The notes below the pieces were generated by a model. It saw nothing but the letters and a program-made list of their open reading frames with translations. It did not search any database and was not told where the DNA came from. Below are positions 16,558-24,027 of a stretch of DNA of 64,000 nt, one piece after another; positions within the stretch are counted from its first letter, which is position 1; each line of letters opens with the position of its first letter. This DNA comes from Thermogemmatispora aurantia (GTDB lineage Bacteria; Chloroflexota; Ktedonobacteria; Ktedonobacterales; Ktedonobacteraceae), in assembly GCF_008974285.1 (NCBI RefSeq), contig NZ_BKZV01000001.1:853319-917318 (forward strand). Reading direction: 5' to 3'. Made by a program: the position numbers and the translations under genes.

Positions 16558-18186
16558 TCAGCTTCCCAGCGCCGCTGAGCTGCCCTGGCTGCTCGGTGAG
16601 GCAATGGGCAGCCAGACGCTGAAGGTACTGCCTTCACCGGGCACGCTCTCGGCTCCGATGCGACCGCCGAATTGCTCGACGAGCGTACGGGCAATGGCCA
16701 GGCCGAGGCCGGTGCCCGGGCGCTGGCGGGCCCGATCCGCACGATAGAAGCGCTCGAAGATGTGGGGGAGATCAGCGGGATCAATGCCAATCCCCGTATC
16801 ACTGACGCGCAAAACGGCCTCATGGCCGAGGCGCTCCAGCGAGACTACTACGCGCCCGGGTTGCTGCTCATTCTCAGCGGGGGTATATTTAAGCGCGTTA
16901 TCCAGTAGGATAAGTATCAGACGCCTTAACTGCTCCTCTTCACCTCTTACACGTACCGGCTCAATATGACCTATTTCTAGCTTGAGCGGTGAATCCTCCG
17001 CCTGGAGACGAAGACGCAGCTGACGAATGAGATGCAGAACGATACGGTCTAGCTCAACAACTGGGGAGAGAGCACGGCGGCCATTGCTGCCAGGAGCGAG
17101 CGTCTCCTCGGGGTTCTGATGGGCGAAGCTACTATCGGCCCGGGCCAAGAGGAGGAGATCATCTACCAGGCGCGCAAGGCGCAGCGTTTCGCTATGGGCG
17201 TCGCCGAGCATGGTCCGCCGCTCTTCGGGCGGCAGCTCATCGATATGGCGCTGCAGGAAGGCAAGATTGCCCTGGATAGTGGTAAGAGGGGCACGCAGCT
17301 CGTGGGAAGCGTCGGCAATAAAGCGGCGCTGGGCCCGGACCGCGTGCTCCAGATCACTGAGCATTGCGTTGAATGAATCGATGACCAGACCGATTTCGTC
17401 GTGGCGGCGCGGACGTGGGACGCGCAAGCTCAGATCGCCGATACGGGTACCGCGAGCCGTGGCCTCCTTGATGGCGCGGGCTGTCGCTACGACGCCTTCC
17501 AGAGGGCGGAGCACATGACTGACAATGAACCAGCCACCCGCCAGGGCGCCGATCAGAATGACAGCGCTGGCTACCACGAGCAAAGTTTTGAGCAACAGGA
17601 GGATATTATCGACGTCATTAAAGGACTTGGCCACCAGCAGGAGACCCACGAGCGGCCCCTGGCAGGTGGGAGCTGCTGTCGCACTGACATTAGAAGGCAG
17701 CGCGTTCGCTGTCTTGGTCTGGCAGACAGGAAGCACGCCGACGTACAGTCGGTCGCCGTTGACTTCGGTCGTATACCAGGCCTCCTGGCGACGCAGGGCC
17801 GCATTCCAGGCTGCGCTATTGCGCGGCAGCATATTGAGCTGGCTGCCGTTCGAGGAATACAGGACCTGACCATTGGGGGTCAGGAGCGCAATCACAATTG
17901 GTGTGCGATAGAGATCAATATCGTGAAGGTCAGGATTGAGAGGCATATAAGGTGGAGTCGGTTGCAGCTGTCGCTCGACATCCAGCAGGGCAGCATGACC
18001 GACGACGCGCGTGTTTGTGACCACGCTCTGATTGAGAGCACTGCTTGCCAGGAGGAAAATCAGGGAGCCGAAGGCTACCAGTGTGATCGTCAGCAGTAGA
18101 CCATACCAGAAGACCAGGCGCAGACGCAATGTGTGTGGCATGGCCCGCAAGCGGGCAGCCGCCCGACTAGCACCAATCTCACCCAT
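16558..18186 (-). CDS. HAMP sensor histidine kinase, partner of the adjacent OmpR-type regulator
   Basis: A 542-residue membrane kinase. The first transmembrane helix is at about residues 22-50 and the second at about 205-230, enclosing an extracytoplasmic sensor domain of about 155 residues that contains two cysteines. A HAMP domain follows (about 230-285), then HisKA with the phospho-acceptor histidine in ADASHELRAPL near residue 298, and HATPase_c with LLDNALKYTP, DTGIGIDP and GTGLGLAIARTLVEQFGG. ATG 18186 is supported by AGGAAAATGGAAGAAG upstream. It lies 151 bases downstream of the response regulator on the same strand, so the pair forms one operon. Resembles MprB/BaeS-type kinases; the stimulus is unknown. 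Confidence 0.93.
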   Translation of the reverse strand: MGEIGASRAAARLRAMPHTLRLRLVFWYGLLLTITLVAFGSLIFLLASSALNQSVVTNTRVVGHAALLDVERQLQPTPPYMPLNPDLHDIDLYRTPIVIALLTPNGQVLYSSNGSQLNMLPRNSAAWNAALRRQEAWYTTEVNGDRLYVGVLPVCQTKTANALPSNVSATAAPTCQGPLVGLLLVAKSFNDVDNILLLLKTLLVVASAVILIGALAGGWFIVSHVLRPLEGVVATARAIKEATARGTRIGDLSLRVPRPRRHDEIGLVIDSFNAMLSDLEHAVRAQRRFIADASHELRAPLTTIQGNLAFLQRHIDELPPEERRTMLGDAHSETLRLARLVDDLLLLARADSSFAHQNPEETLAPGSNGRRALSPVVELDRIVLHLIRQLRLRLQAEDSPLKLEIGHIEPVRVRGEEEQLRRLILILLDNALKYTPAENEQQPGRVVVSLERLGHEAVLRVSDTGIGIDPADLPHIFERFYRADRARQRPGTGLGLAIARTLVEQFGGRIGAESVPGEGSTFSVWLPIASPSSQGSSAALGS

Positions 18187-18337
18187 ACACTTCTTCCATT
18201 TTCCTTGAGTTCAAGCAACGCAGCCGTGACTCTGGTCGCAGCGCTGTCGGTTGCAAGAGGGTCCAGGTCAGCAACAAGTCCTGGCCGGCAAGAGTGGCCT
18301 CCGGGGCAAAGTCCGGCCTGCCGCTCACTGGAGGAAC

Positions 18338-19012
18338 TTACTCTTTGAGTACATAGCCAATGCCGCGTACTGTATGGATGAGCCGCGGCTCGCCGCCAGC
18401 CTCCAATTTCGAGCGCAGGTAGCCAATATAGACCTCCAGCACATTGGAAGAGCCTTCAAAATCGAGACCCCAGACCCGTTCCATAATCAGGTCGCGAGTC
18501 AGAACCTGCCGCGGACGGCGCAGAAAGAGCGCCAGTAGCTCATACTCGGTCGGGGAGAGTTCGATCTCGCGCTGCCCACGGTAGGCGAGGCGCGTACCGG
18601 TGTCCAGGGTGAGATCGGCATAGCGCAATACCTCGCTACGCTCGGTCTGGCTACGACGCAGGAGAGCCATGACACGTGCCAGGAGTTCTTCGGGAGCGAA
18701 GGGCTTGACCAGATAATCGTCGGCCCCCATTTCGAAGCCCTTCACGCGATCGGGAATAGCGTCGCGCGCGGTGAGCATCAAGACAGGCATCGTATCGCCG
18801 GCGGCGCGCAGGCGGCGGACAACCTCCAGCCCGTCGATCCCGGGCAGCATGATGTCGAGGATCATTAGATCGGGTGGATGCTCCAGGCTGCGCATCAGGG
18901 CCTCATCGCCCGTAGCGGCGATGGCCACACTGTATCCTTCGTAGGCTAAAATTCTGCGCAGGAGATTGGTGATGCGTGGATCATCGTCAACAACCAGGAT
19001 ATGCGCCTTCAT
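18338..19012 (-). CDS. OmpR/PhoB-family response regulator
   Basis: A 224-residue regulator with a receiver domain (residues 1-118) and a C-terminal winged helix (130-224). Acidic pocket residues DDD at 9-11, phospho-acceptor Asp53 in [10 protein letters not shown], Thr81 and Lys103 (VKPFAPEEL) are all present. The DNA-binding part carries [23 protein letters not shown] and the terminal [13 protein letters not shown]. It precedes the HAMP kinase gene. A triple repeat with 11-nt period about 200 bases upstream is a fitting binding site for this family and suggests autoregulation. Confidence 0.95.
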   Translation of the reverse strand: MKAHILVVDDDPRITNLLRRILAYEGYSVAIAATGDEALMRSLEHPPDLMILDIMLPGIDGLEVVRRLRAAGDTMPVLMLTARDAIPDRVKGFEMGADDYLVKPFAPEELLARVMALLRRSQTERSEVLRYADLTLDTGTRLAYRGQREIELSPTEYELLALFLRRPRQVLTRDLIMERVWGLDFEGSSNVLEVYIGYLRSKLEAGGEPRLIHTVRGIGYVLKE

Positions 19013-19427
19013 AGGCCTCTCTCCGGGCTACTGGTGAGTCGCCTTGGCCAGTGGCCAGTGACGCTACAGTCACCGTCGAGCCAGGCAAACGCCTTACCAG
19101 GATCTACTGAGTCATAGAGAGGGAGAGAGGGGGAACCCAACAAGCTGCAAGCGAGCGCACCCTTCTGCCTCCTTCCTCAGACCCAGTATGCCAGCTTCCA
19201 ATGAATGAATCCTGAGAATCGTCTGAGATGGATCTGAGAGTGCACAGTAGTTTTTTTATTATAGCGTAGTTTGAGAGCGAGCAGCGAGAGTATCCTCCGC
19301 CGGAGAGGGGAGGACATGGAGTTGCGAGGCAGGAAAGCGGGAAAGAGCAAGGTTAAGGGGCGTGGCCCGGCTCTGTCCTCAGAGAGGCTGGCTTGCCGGG
19401 CCAATCAGCTCCAGCTCGTCGACGGGA
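19013..19427. other. Intergenic control region of the two-component operon
   Basis: About 415 bases without a gene. It contains the 11-nt-period triple repeat (19211-19239) and, farther from the gene, a minus-strand GCTATAAT box (19258-19265) beside a run of seven T. The 170 bases next to the regulator start look like an untranslated leader. No other element was recognised. Confidence 0.55.
19211..19239 (-). promoter_or_regulatory. Three direct repeats at 11-nt spacing, probable OmpR/PhoB-type box
   Basis: On the minus strand TCTCAG recurs three times with exactly 11-base periodicity (plus-strand CTGAGA at 19212, 19223 and 19234). OmpR/PhoB-family regulators bind such tandem half-sites on one DNA face. 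On the minus strand CATACT follows the last repeat by about 20 bases and could be the -10 of an activated promoter. Confidence 0.7.
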
Positions 19428-19748
19428 TCAGCCCTGTGGAGGGATGCCGGGTCGAGAGAAGGAACCGGGTGCAGCGCCTGGTGGCGTGGCGCCGCCATGC
19501 CACTGACCGACATAGGCGCGCAGCTGCTCAAGTTCTTCTCGGACAGGCCAGCGACCGAAAGCCAGAATACAGAGGGCTACTATATTAGCCACCGGAATCA
19601 GCATCAACAGGGCCCAGGCGCCGCTGTAGCCAGCTTTGGAAAAGATTTGCCAGAAGATCAGTACGCCGAAAACAGCAACAATCAACCCAATTATACAGGA
19701 AAAGAGTAATGTAGATGTAAAAGCTGCAGTGATAGAATCCGAGGACAT
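19428..19748 (-). CDS. Small two-helix membrane protein
   Basis: A 106-residue protein with two transmembrane helices: about residues 10-35 and 42-63. The intervening FWQIFSKAGYSGAWALLMLIPVANIVALCILAFGRWP is the pattern of DUF5684/DUF805-like small membrane proteins (a Lys-Ala-Gly-x-x-G turn followed by an IPVxN helix). A Gly/Pro-rich tail follows. Function unknown. It lies upstream of the two-component genes on the same strand, but 415 bases away, so co-transcription is doubtful. Confidence 0.65.
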   Translation of the reverse strand: MSSDSITAAFTSTLLFSCIIGLIVAVFGVLIFWQIFSKAGYSGAWALLMLIPVANIVALCILAFGRWPVREELEQLRAYVGQWHGGATPPGAAPGSFSRPGIPPQG

Positions 19749-19953
19749 TCCGTACTCCTTTCTCGTCGCTGTTGTAGGCTCAAGCTAAAGTCAGCATTAA
19801 CCCTCATTATGACAAGTGAAGTGGGCCTTGCCGGTACTCGCGAGCGCCGCCGCGCTTGATAGGAGAGCAATCCAGTCCACTCAATGGGTAAACGCCAGAG
19901 AGCGTCTCTAATTGCAGACGAGCTTAGGACCAGCTTCCATAAAAAGCGGAGCC

Positions 19954-21168
19954 CTAGCCAATGGGCGGCTTATCTCCAGGCATCGTGGGATAAGCCTCTC
20001 CTGGAGAATGGTCAGGAAGGCGCGACCAGACAATAATGGGCTTTTTTCCTTCCCCACTGGCAACATAGACGGGAGCAATCCAGGGCAGATCAAACAGGTG
20101 CATATGACGGAGATAGAAGCGTATAATCGCTGTGAGCAGCCAGAACGGGAGAGGACCATCTACCACGAGTCCTTTGCCGCGGGGAATTGAGGGCAGAGGT
20201 AGCGGCTGAGGCTGCCAATACTCCAGACGTTTGCTGGGGAGAGAGAAGTCCAGCAAGCAGAAATCATCGTATTCCTCCACCCGCACGTGAAGATCAGGAT
20301 GACTACCGTTGTCCGCCAGCTTGACTTCCACTGGTTGCACCCAGGCCAAGGGAAGTTTCGTATCAAAGAGATAGAACTCGGCAGGATAAGCAAAAGCGGC
20401 CAGGGCAGCGTAGAGCCAATTTGGCGCTCTGCCATACACAGCTAAGGGGGTCCCCGGAGAGAGCGACCGCAGGAGCTGGCTTAGCAAGTCTGGCTCCCAA
20501 CGCTTCGCCTCTGGACGGAGACACGACAGCTCTTTGTCTAAGTCAACGACGGGCCTCACAGGGGCATTGTGGCGATATTCATTTTCAATTCTCTGCAGAT
20601 CAGGCGTCTTGAAAAGAGAGGAGAGTCGTGCGATCAGCTCGTCAAGCACAGGACCGGGGGACACAGGCTTTTGGCGCTCCAGGCCACTGATGGTTCCTTC
20701 CAGCACCAGCTCGCGGCTACTCAGGCTCGACTCGCCTTTGAGCGTTGAGGAAAGATCAGCAAGCAGCTCCAATTGGCACGTATTGATGAAGTCAAGCCAC
20801 TGTTGAGCCTCGACAGGCTGATCGGCACGCCGCAGGAGAATAGCATGGGTGCATTCTTCTAGCAGCACTTGATCAGACTCACATGGCCTCCCCCCGATGT
20901 CGACAAGGAGAGGAAGACGACGATGATGCAAATCAGCCTGAATACGAGCGCGAAAGCTCTCAGGCCAGGGACCCTCATGTTTCTGGCGAATCGAGCCGAC
21001 CCGCTCTGGATCAGCGCTATAGAACCAGTTGCCTTCCCCATCAGGGCAAGCCCTGAGCAGATAATGGGGAATTTTCCGCTCACAGAGTGCCTGGCAGAGA
21101 TAGTACGCCAGCACAGATTTTCCAGAGTGCGGTGTCCCAGCGATAAGCACTGCAGGGAGCGAAACCAT
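19954..21168 (-). CDS. csx3: Csx3-like CRISPR ring-nuclease domains fused to an N-terminal P-loop ATPase
   Basis: A 404-residue fusion. Residues 1-130 form a P-loop NTPase with Walker A GTPHSGKS (11-18) and a Walker-B-like LPLLVDIGG (85-93). Two segments in the C-terminal half resemble Csx3: the first at about 239-310 (LAVYGRAPNWLYAALAAFAY), the second at about 325-395 (GLVVDGPLPFWLLTAIIRFYLR, then WIAPVYVASGEG and WSRLPDHSPGEA). Csx3 (Crn3) degrades cyclic tetra-adenylate made by type III CRISPR, and Csx3-AAA fusions are known. Here the first copy seems degenerate, so it may be structural; the HSPGE near the end may hold the conserved histidine, but this needs an alignment. It is divergent from the CARF-HTH gene with only 59 bases between them; ribosome site AAAGGAGGT. 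Confidence 0.75.
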   Translation of the reverse strand: MVSLPAVLIAGTPHSGKSVLAYYLCQALCERKIPHYLLRACPDGEGNWFYSADPERVGSIRQKHEGPWPESFRARIQADLHHRRLPLLVDIGGRPCESDQVLLEECTHAILLRRADQPVEAQQWLDFINTCQLELLADLSSTLKGESSLSSRELVLEGTISGLERQKPVSPGPVLDELIARLSSLFKTPDLQRIENEYRHNAPVRPVVDLDKELSCLRPEAKRWEPDLLSQLLRSLSPGTPLAVYGRAPNWLYAALAAFAYPAEFYLFDTKLPLAWVQPVEVKLADNGSHPDLHVRVEEYDDFCLLDFSLPSKRLEYWQPQPLPLPSIPRGKGLVVDGPLPFWLLTAIIRFYLRHMHLFDLPWIAPVYVASGEGKKPIIVWSRLPDHSPGEAYPTMPGDKPPIG

Positions 21169-21227
21169 CTGTTGCTACCTCCTTTTACAACATAGGAAAG
21201 TCTCTAACCAACAAAAGGAGCAAGATA
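21169..21227. promoter_or_regulatory. 59-bp divergent control region of the cOA island
   Basis: It separates the leftward Csx3-ATPase gene and the rightward CARF-HTH gene, and contains both ribosome sites (AAAGGAGGT leftward, AAAAGGAG rightward). Any core promoters must overlap the flanking genes or each other, so the two units are probably co-regulated. No palindrome was recognised. Confidence 0.5.
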
Positions 21228-22115
21228 ATGGATAAAAAGCACGTACTGATCGCTACATTGGGGGGCCAACCCCAGATTGTGACTTTTACGCTCGATCTTC
21301 TCTTAGCCAAAGGGTTCCCTATTAGTGAAGTAGTGGTTGTCCACCCTGCCACCAGGGGAGATCTGCGCCTGAGTAAGGCGTGCAAACTGCTGGCCAGTGA
21401 ATTCTCAGGTCATTATTACCGGGCAGCTCAGAAGACTATCTCCTTCTCGTCGCAAGCACTTGAGCTGAATGGACAGCCGATAGAGGATATTCAGACCGAT
21501 CTCCAGATCGACGCCTCCCTCAACTTTCTCCAGCGCTTGCTCGGTGACTACAAACGCCGCGATTATGTGATCCACCTCTCTGTCAGCGGTGGTAAGCGCC
21601 TGATGACACTGCTGGCCATTTCAGTCGCCATTTTCAATTTCGGTCACCATGATCATATCTGGCATCTCTACACCCCCTGGGAAGTGCAAAAGCAGGTTGA
21701 TGAAGGACGCCAGATGCACATTCCTCCTGACACAGGCCACCGGCTGATCAAGGTGCCCCTGCCCACGATAGGCCCTTTTCTCTACTCCCCTTCCCTCTCT
21801 TTCCGCGCCATCTACGAGCAGCAGCGTCAGCAAGCCGCTGCTGAGGACTGGCGTCGCTGTCGGACAGTGTTTAGCCAGGCCACTCCGGCGCAGCAGCGCG
21901 TGCTTCGCGCCTTCGCCAGAGGCCTCCGCCCAAAGCAGGTCGCAGAAGAGCTGCACCTGAGCGAGACGACCGTTCATTCTCACAAGACAGTCCTGCTGAG
22001 CCTGTGTCGTCAAGCCTGGGAGCTTCCTGAGCAAGACTCGCTGGACTACCACTTCCTGCGTGAGAAATTCGCCCGGATAGTAGAGCAGGAGCAAGACAAC
22101 GATACTATCCTATAA
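21228..22115 (+). CDS. CARF (Cas_NE0113-type) protein with C-terminal LuxR-type HTH; putative cOA-sensing regulator
   Basis: A 295-residue protein. Residues 1-185 match the NE0113 family of CRISPR-associated CARF proteins: HVLIATLGGQPQIVTFTLDLL (5-25) and the ligand-loop motif HLSVSGGKRLMTLLA (116-130), plus IWHLYTP (144-150). Residues 217-262 form a LuxR/GerE-type helix-turn-helix: TPAQQRVLRAFARGLRPKQVAEELHLSETTVHSHKT. CARF domains bind cyclic oligoadenylates and NE0113 members are annotated as ring nucleases; the HTH suggests a one-component transcription factor responding to that second messenger. The HTH lacks the usual C-terminal position in a response regulator, so the CARF domain takes the sensor role. 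Whether it retains ring-nuclease activity cannot be told. It opens a rightward run with the Card1-like and Csx15 genes. Confidence 0.8.
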   Translation: MDKKHVLIATLGGQPQIVTFTLDLLLAKGFPISEVVVVHPATRGDLRLSKACKLLASEFSGHYYRAAQKTISFSSQALELNGQPIEDIQTDLQIDASLNFLQRLLGDYKRRDYVIHLSVSGGKRLMTLLAISVAIFNFGHHDHIWHLYTPWEVQKQVDEGRQMHIPPDTGHRLIKVPLPTIGPFLYSPSLSFRAIYEQQRQQAAAEDWRRCRTVFSQATPAQQRVLRAFARGLRPKQVAEELHLSETTVHSHKTVLLSLCRQAWELPEQDSLDYHFLREKFARIVEQEQDNDTIL

Positions 22116-22325
22116 TGATACGGGTCTTCCAAAGACATTATGAGAAATTTCATCGCCTTTGAGGAAGCTTCCCCTGACCTGCTCGAGTATAAAGAGATTA
22201 ACAGTTCTTCGCAAACTGGATCGTACTTTCTGAGTTGAGAGCAACTCGTCCGTCCCTTTGCCGCTTGCAGCTCGCTCAGCTCAGACGTCTGCCTCTGAAA
22301 AAGAGAGGAGAAGGAGCTGGTCCTC
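22116..22325 (+). promoter_or_regulatory. Leader between CARF-HTH gene and Card1-like gene, with palindromes
   Basis: This 210-base gap is long for an operon. It holds a perfect 10-bp palindrome GGAAGCTTCC (22163-22172), an 8-bp one GAAATTTC (22144-22151), and a GAGTTG-AGAG-CAACTC hairpin (22232-22247). A TATAAA box lies at 22188-22193. These are candidate operator and promoter elements for the CARF-HTH protein. The ribosome site GAGAGGAGAAGGAG precedes ATG 22326. Confidence 0.45.
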
Positions 22326-23246
22326 ATGGTAACGATGATTGCTTTGATGGGCGAACAAACCCTACCTAATTTCTTACCACTTCTCCATTACAAACCCGCT
22401 CACGTCCTTTGTTTGTACACAAGCACTACCCGCCAGGCTTTTGACAGATTTCAGAAAACTGTCCAAAAGCATGGCGACCTTAATTGCGCTGTCAGCGGTC
22501 TCTGCGTAGAACCATATGATCTAGACAAAACAGCAAATGCATTAAAGAAATACTTGGAGCCAATGCAGCTAGCAGGGCAGGATTGCCTGTTCAACCCGAC
22601 GGGCGGGACCAAGGTCATGTCATTTGCTGCCTACCAGGTCGCCCAGGAATGGCAAGCCCCCATGTGCTACTTCCAAAGCGAACTGAAACAGGGTAACCTT
22701 ATAGAGTATGAGTGGCAGAACGGTAGACCTCAGCAGGTCAGGCTCAGTGATCTTTCTTGCGAGCAGCTCACCCTTGAAGACATCCTGGACTTACACCTCG
22801 GACCAGGTAAGTGGAGTGAAGATGCAAAAGGAAAAGATGACGAAGGCTCCCGTTTCGAGCAGACCCTGGCCGATCTTTTGAGAGCCGATGGCTATGAAGT
22901 TCGTCAGCAAGTGCACATTGGGGACAGCCAGATCGAGATAGATATCATGCTACGTTTTCGGCAGCGGTATGGAGTGATTGAGATAAAGCATAAAGAAAAA
23001 GCACCAGCAGGAAAGCAAGTAAACATCGATACAAAAGCCATCAAGCAGCTCGCTACCAGTACAAGGCAGCTCGGCACCTATGTACAACGCTTCTATATTC
23101 TAAATGTGCCTCTCCCGTCGATCCATAAAGAACTCATTGAGCTTACAGGTATCAACACGATTGTACTAGAATCCTATAGAGATGGGAAACTCTCCGAAGA
23201 GGATCGCCAGAAATTCCTGAGCGAGATCGCTCAAGTGCTACGCTGA
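22326..23246 (+). CDS. Compact Card1/Can2-like CARF nuclease (PD-(D/E)xK)
   Basis: A 306-residue two-domain protein. The N-terminal CARF-like domain (about 1-150) carries the ligand-loop motif FNPTGGTKVMSFAAYQ (89-104). The C-terminal domain (about 165-305) is a PD-(D/E)xK nuclease of the restriction-endonuclease fold: Glu178 in GSRFEQTLADLL, Asp206 in IEIDIML, and Glu219-x-Lys221 in GVIEIKHK. Card1/Can2 enzymes are switched on by cyclic tetra-adenylate and cleave single-stranded RNA and DNA or nick supercoiled DNA. This one is shorter than the better-known members, with little linker between domains. Base composition is visibly more AT-rich than the surrounding chromosome, suggesting transfer. 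All four catalytic residues look intact, so activity is expected. Confidence 0.85.
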   Translation: MVTMIALMGEQTLPNFLPLLHYKPAHVLCLYTSTTRQAFDRFQKTVQKHGDLNCAVSGLCVEPYDLDKTANALKKYLEPMQLAGQDCLFNPTGGTKVMSFAAYQVAQEWQAPMCYFQSELKQGNLIEYEWQNGRPQQVRLSDLSCEQLTLEDILDLHLGPGKWSEDAKGKDDEGSRFEQTLADLLRADGYEVRQQVHIGDSQIEIDIMLRFRQRYGVIEIKHKEKAPAGKQVNIDTKAIKQLATSTRQLGTYVQRFYILNVPLPSIHKELIELTGINTIVLESYRDGKLSEEDRQKFLSEIAQVLR

Positions 23247-23338
23247 GGCGAGAGGGGGCTGCCACCCCCTCCGAGTTCTGCTCATCTCTTTGGGAAAGAC
23301 CCACTCAAGCGACACTTCGCCAATACAGGAGAAAGGCC

Positions 23339-23740
23339 GTGATTATCTTAAATTTTGCTCACCCATTGACCGAAGAGCAGCTGCGTCAGATCGACGAGCG
23401 CCTTATCGTGCGAATCGAAGAGGTCCGCTCTATTCCCGTCCGCATTGATGAAACCAAAGAACTGGCCCCCCAGGTGGTAGCCATCGCCAATCGAGCCAAT
23501 CTCACAGCCGAAGAGTGGCAAACGCTTCCCATCTTGATCAACCCTCCCGGCTACTCACCTGTAGCGACAGCCTTGCTGGCCGAGCTTCATGGGCGCATGG
23601 GTCACTTTCCCTCAGTCATCCGTTTGCGCCCTCGCCACCACGGAGCTACCGACTACGAAGTAGCTGAAATAGTCAACCTGCAAGAGCTGCGGGATCAGGC
23701 ACGCATGCGTCGCCTGGCTAATCAGCACACTGATCGTTAG
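23339..23740 (+). CDS. csx15: CRISPR-associated protein Csx15
   Basis: A 133-residue protein starting with GTG at 23339, preceded by AGGAGAAAGG. It shows the Csx15 pattern: a start like IILNFAHPLTEEQLRQI, then LTAEEWQTLPILINPPG, VATALLAELHGRMGHFP and RLRPR, with a C-terminal helix (VNLQELRDQARMRRL). Csx15 accompanies type III CRISPR systems and has been proposed as a CARF-like ring nuclease that disposes of cyclic oligoadenylates, but biochemical evidence is limited. Its place directly after the Card1-like nuclease fits a role in limiting the nuclease response. Confidence 0.78.
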   Translation: MIILNFAHPLTEEQLRQIDERLIVRIEEVRSIPVRIDETKELAPQVVAIANRANLTAEEWQTLPILINPPGYSPVATALLAELHGRMGHFPSVIRLRPRHHGATDYEVAEIVNLQELRDQARMRRLANQHTDR

Positions 23741-24027
23741 TGATCGGATGCAGGCCGCCTCCACCGCCGCACAGCTCAGGAAGAGTCTGGCACCCTCCAG
23801 TAGACAACGGGCATAATTAAGATGAGGGGACTGTTCCAACAAGTGCGAGGCTCGGCTGGCGTACCTTCTCCTGCCCGTAGGGTATACTCTTTACAGAGGG
23901 TCTAACCTCCTCTCGGCCTATTTCATCGACTGCTTGCTGCGCCAGCCGAAGCAGGCAGGAGACGGACCACTTACTAGCCTTGTCTTGGAGACGACTCGAT
24001 CCCAACGGAGAAGATGGGCAGGCAGCT

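Noticed and set aside
17401..18099. Plus-strand frame of 232 codons opposite the HAMP kinase gene
   Set aside because: Antisense shadow of the kinase; no coding features.
18950..19427. Possible small RNA at the TTTTTTTATTATAG stretch
   Set aside because: A promoter box and T-run are present but no stem with a U-tract terminator was found.
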